Shown here piece by piece: positions 6,029 to 7,350 of a stretch of 7,350 nucleotides of DNA (the stretch's first letter is position 1; each line of letters begins with the position of its first letter). The translations under genes and the position numbers were made by a program. Under the pieces are notes generated by a model. That model made no database searches, was not told the origin of the DNA, and worked only from the letters and a program-made list of their open reading frames with translations. Source of the stretch: Methanobacteriota archaeon (GTDB taxonomy: Archaea; Halobacteriota; Bog-38; Methanoflorentales; Methanoflorentaceae); NCBI GenBank assembly GCA_003170935.1, contig PMYA01000161.1:1-7350 (forward strand), in the 5' to 3' direction.

Positions 6029-6496
6029 TCACAATCTCCGATATGGTTTCGAATTACCGGTTGGGTGTTGCCTATCTTTACGTCGTTCATTTCTAAAGAG
6101 ATACAATGGTAGCCCTCGAACGCTTCGCAAGGTTAGTCGCATGTCTTCAATGATTTCAGAACCAAATGGTTTTATCAGCGCATCAGCACCTATTCGCTCA
6201 GATAAAGCTAGGATGTTTGATTGAATTTCGAGTGGTGGGCGGGAAGAGAATATCAAACTGGCACCCTGGTACACTCGCAGAACTGGAGAGGTTACGTCGT
6301 CTTTGATATAGACTGGTGCCAGCCGACAATCGACAGCGTCAATTTCAAGTAAATCCGTTGCCGTCACTTTAAAAAAAGGGCGTAGTGCCACGGCAACTGC
6401 CGAAAACCTCCCGCAACCAACCTCAACTATCATTTTCGAATAATTGGCCTTAATAAAATCTGTGAGAACTTCTGCAACGCGATCGTTCTTATCCAC
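6029..6496 (-). CDS. UPF0146 family protein, methyltransferase-like Rossmann fold
   Basis: 155-residue archaeal protein of unknown role. The N-terminal half has a SAM-methyltransferase-like motif I, IVEVGCGRFS (23-32), then the acidic strand end ATD (46-48) and a DD pair (66-67). The family hallmark FSSRPPLEIQ (83-92) is close to the usual YSIRPP form. The domain proper seems to end near residue 135. About 20 extra basic and polar residues (RNERRKDRQHP onward) extend it past the length I expect for the family. The start is a GTG with no visible Shine-Dalgarno sequence. A TATA-like GTTTATGG on the - strand (6519-6526) sits at leaderless distance. The gene is divergent from the RimI-like gene. 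Binding of SAM is inferred from the fold; no substrate is known to me. Confidence 0.8.
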   Translation of the reverse strand: MDKNDRVAEVLTDFIKANYSKMIVEVGCGRFSAVAVALRPFFKVTATDLLEIDAVDCRLAPVYIKDDVTSPVLRVYQGASLIFSSRPPLEIQSNILALSERIGADALIKPFGSEIIEDMRLTLRSVRGLPLYLFRNERRKDRQHPTGNSKPYRRL

Positions 6497-6550
6497 AGCT
6501 TTTAATTATTCTACGTGCCATAAACTTGTTCCACATCAACAATCTTAAAC

Positions 6551-6555
6551 GAGGG
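6551..6555 (+). promoter_or_regulatory. ribosome binding site that sets a TTG start
   Basis: GAGGG with an 8-nt spacer precedes TTG 6564. No ATG occurs in frame before codon 32, inside the acetyltransferase fold, so the TTG is the credible start. Confidence 0.7.
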
Positions 6556-6563
6556 TTTGCCGC

Positions 6564-7001
6564 TTGAACTCAATTCGCAGGTTCCAACCGTCAGATTTTG
6601 AACGGGTTATCGGTATCGAAAAAGAGGCATTTAACGAGTATAACCCCATTCTGTTTATGGCGGCTTACGAGACGTTTCCTGACGGGTTCCTTGTTGCAGA
6701 AAAAGATGGTGACGTAGTTGGATTCTTAACCACTATAGCGACCTCGCTGTTCGACGTGAAGATTTTGTCGTTAGCTATAGACAGAAGATATCAAAATAAA
6801 GGGTTTGCATCGATGCTCATGCAAAGCCTCTTCGAAGTTTTGCGAACGAAAGAGGTTCTTAGAATACTCCTCGAAGTGAGGCTAAGCAACTTACTCGCTC
6901 AGCGATTGTACCTTTCGCTCGGCTTTAATCTCGTGAAGGTAATTAGTTCTTATTATCAAGACGGAGAAGACGCCTATTTGATGGAAAAGATGCTAGCCTA
7001 A
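6564..7001 (+). CDS. rimI: RimI-like GNAT N-acetyltransferase
   Basis: 145-residue single-domain GNAT enzyme, close to the archaeal RimI/Ard1-type N-terminal protein acetyltransferases that move acetyl from acetyl-CoA to protein N termini. The N-terminal IRRFQPSDFERV (4-15) is typical. Motif A carries the acetyl-CoA pyrophosphate loop as QNKGFA (77-82, Q-x-x-G-x-A). LLEVRLSN (102-109) and LYLSLGF (115-121) are the RimI signature, followed by the conserved tyrosines Y130/Y131 and a final acidic DAYLMEK (136-142). It starts with TTG, supported by a strong GAGGG site. It faces the UPF0146 gene across a short AT-rich gap and ends 3 nt before the convergent UPF0058 gene. Substrate assignment is by family only; another small GNAT role is possible. 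Confidence 0.82.
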   Translation: MNSIRRFQPSDFERVIGIEKEAFNEYNPILFMAAYETFPDGFLVAEKDGDVVGFLTTIATSLFDVKILSLAIDRRYQNKGFASMLMQSLFEVLRTKEVLRILLEVRLSNLLAQRLYLSLGFNLVKVISSYYQDGEDAYLMEKMLA

Positions 7002-7004
7002 CAT

Positions 7005-7286
7005 CTATCGGAGCCTAATCATCTCAGTTCGCTCGGCAAGTTCTTGCATTCGAGCGGAAATTCTCCCTGTACCCGAAAGCTCCTCGGAGTCCATTACAGA
7101 TGCAAGCTCGTTGCCAAGAACAAAGATGGCGTGCTTGTGTTCTGCTTTGCTTCTATGAATGTGCATAGGGCCAATATGAAGCGCAGTGTACCGCTCAAAC
7201 TCACCAGTGCAAAATGTGTGTTCTTCAAAATAGTTCTTAACGCGAACTAAAAGCGTATGTAATTGAATTAATTCCTCTTTATGCAT
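7005..7286 (-). CDS. UPF0058 family protein
   Basis: 93-residue conserved archaeal protein of unknown function. It begins MHKEELIQLH, the usual start of the family, and carries the conserved core CTGEFERY (26-33) and HIGPMHIHRSKAEHKHAIF (37-55), followed by GNELA (58-62). Many histidines (10, 23, 37, 42, 44, 50, 52) with C26 suggest a metal or nucleic-acid site, but this is inference. I chose ATG 7286 because GAGGT (7294-7298) stands 7 nt upstream. An in-frame ATG at 7331 would add 15 residues not expected in the family and would place the ribosome site inside the gene. It is convergent with the RimI-like gene, with a gap of 3 nt. Confidence 0.85.
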   Translation of the reverse strand: MHKEELIQLHTLLVRVKNYFEEHTFCTGEFERYTALHIGPMHIHRSKAEHKHAIFVLGNELASVMDSEELSGTGRISARMQELAERTEMIRLR

Positions 7287-7293
7287 GGGCCTT

Positions 7294-7298
7294 ACCTC
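7294..7298 (-). promoter_or_regulatory. ribosome binding site of the UPF0058 gene
   Basis: GAGGT on the - strand with a 7-nt spacer to ATG 7286. It decides the start in favour of the shorter, 93-residue protein. Confidence 0.7.
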
Positions 7299-7332
7299 GA
7301 TGTCGTTAGACGCTAAACTGGTTAAAATCAAG

Positions 7333-7342
7333 TCGTATAAAG
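7333..7342 (-). promoter_or_regulatory. TATA box for the UPF0058 gene
   Basis: The - strand reads CTTTATACGA here. Transcription would start near 7311, giving a leader of about 25 nt that includes the GAGGT ribosome site. Confidence 0.5.
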
Positions 7343-7350
7343 TATTTATG

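Noticed and set aside
5850..6032. A 60-codon reading frame on the - strand, whose GTG overlaps the UPF0146 stop and whose TAG overlaps the mch stop
   Set aside because: The translation has no family signature, is basic and irregular, lacks a clear ribosome site and spans the inverted repeats and T-rich tracts. The overlaps look like chance.
7287..7331. An upstream ATG extending the UPF0058 protein by 15 residues
   Set aside because: The strong GAGGT site would fall inside the gene, and the family starts at MHKEELIQLH.
1..7350. Mobile elements, CRISPR arrays, phage genes or attachment sites
   Set aside because: No transposase or integrase, no regularly spaced repeats and no direct repeat of the tRNA 3' end elsewhere were seen by eye.

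Overview
This window is archaeal and most likely from a euryarchaeon with the tetrahydromethanopterin C1 pathway: a methanogen, an anaerobic methane oxidiser of the ANME type, or an Archaeoglobus-like relative. The strongest evidence is a complete methenyl-H4MPT cyclohydrolase (Mch). An archaeal-type diadenylate cyclase (DacZ), UPF0058 and UPF0146 proteins, a tRNA-Leu without an encoded CCA, and TATA-box promoters with a mix of Shine-Dalgarno-led and apparently leaderless starts agree with this. Proteins are not acidic, which argues against haloarchaea. I cannot fix the genus from sequence alone.

Layout. The 3' end of a tRNA-Leu lies at 1-33 (+). dacZ (213-1106, -) and an endonuclease Q-type PHP/zinc-ribbon protein (about 1217-2389, +) are divergent and share an upstream region of about 100 bp. 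The endonuclease gene meets a dimeric dUTPase-like gene (2386-2745, -) tail to tail, with the stop codons overlapping by 4 nt. Next comes a + strand block: an AI-2E-family membrane protein (2851-3918), a MetE-like barrel protein that starts 1 nt later (3920-4840), and mch (4915-5853) 74 nt further on. After a gene-poor gap of about 175 bp come a UPF0146 protein (6029-6496, -), a divergent RimI-like GNAT acetyltransferase (6564-7001, +) and a UPF0058 protein (7005-7286, -).

How the genes may work together. The dUTPase-like protein and the endonuclease Q-type protein would both act against uracil in DNA, one by cleaning the nucleotide pool and the other by incising DNA. DacZ makes c-di-AMP, used in many prokaryotes for osmotic and ion control, and its gene faces the repair endonuclease gene. 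Mch belongs to the central C1 pathway.

The most unusual gene is the MetE-like one. It keeps the overall pattern of archaeal core methionine synthases but has lost the cysteines of the zinc site and the homocysteine-binding aspartate. It is therefore unlikely to be an ordinary methionine synthase, and its position between a membrane transporter and mch leaves its job open. No mobile element, CRISPR array or phage gene is visible.
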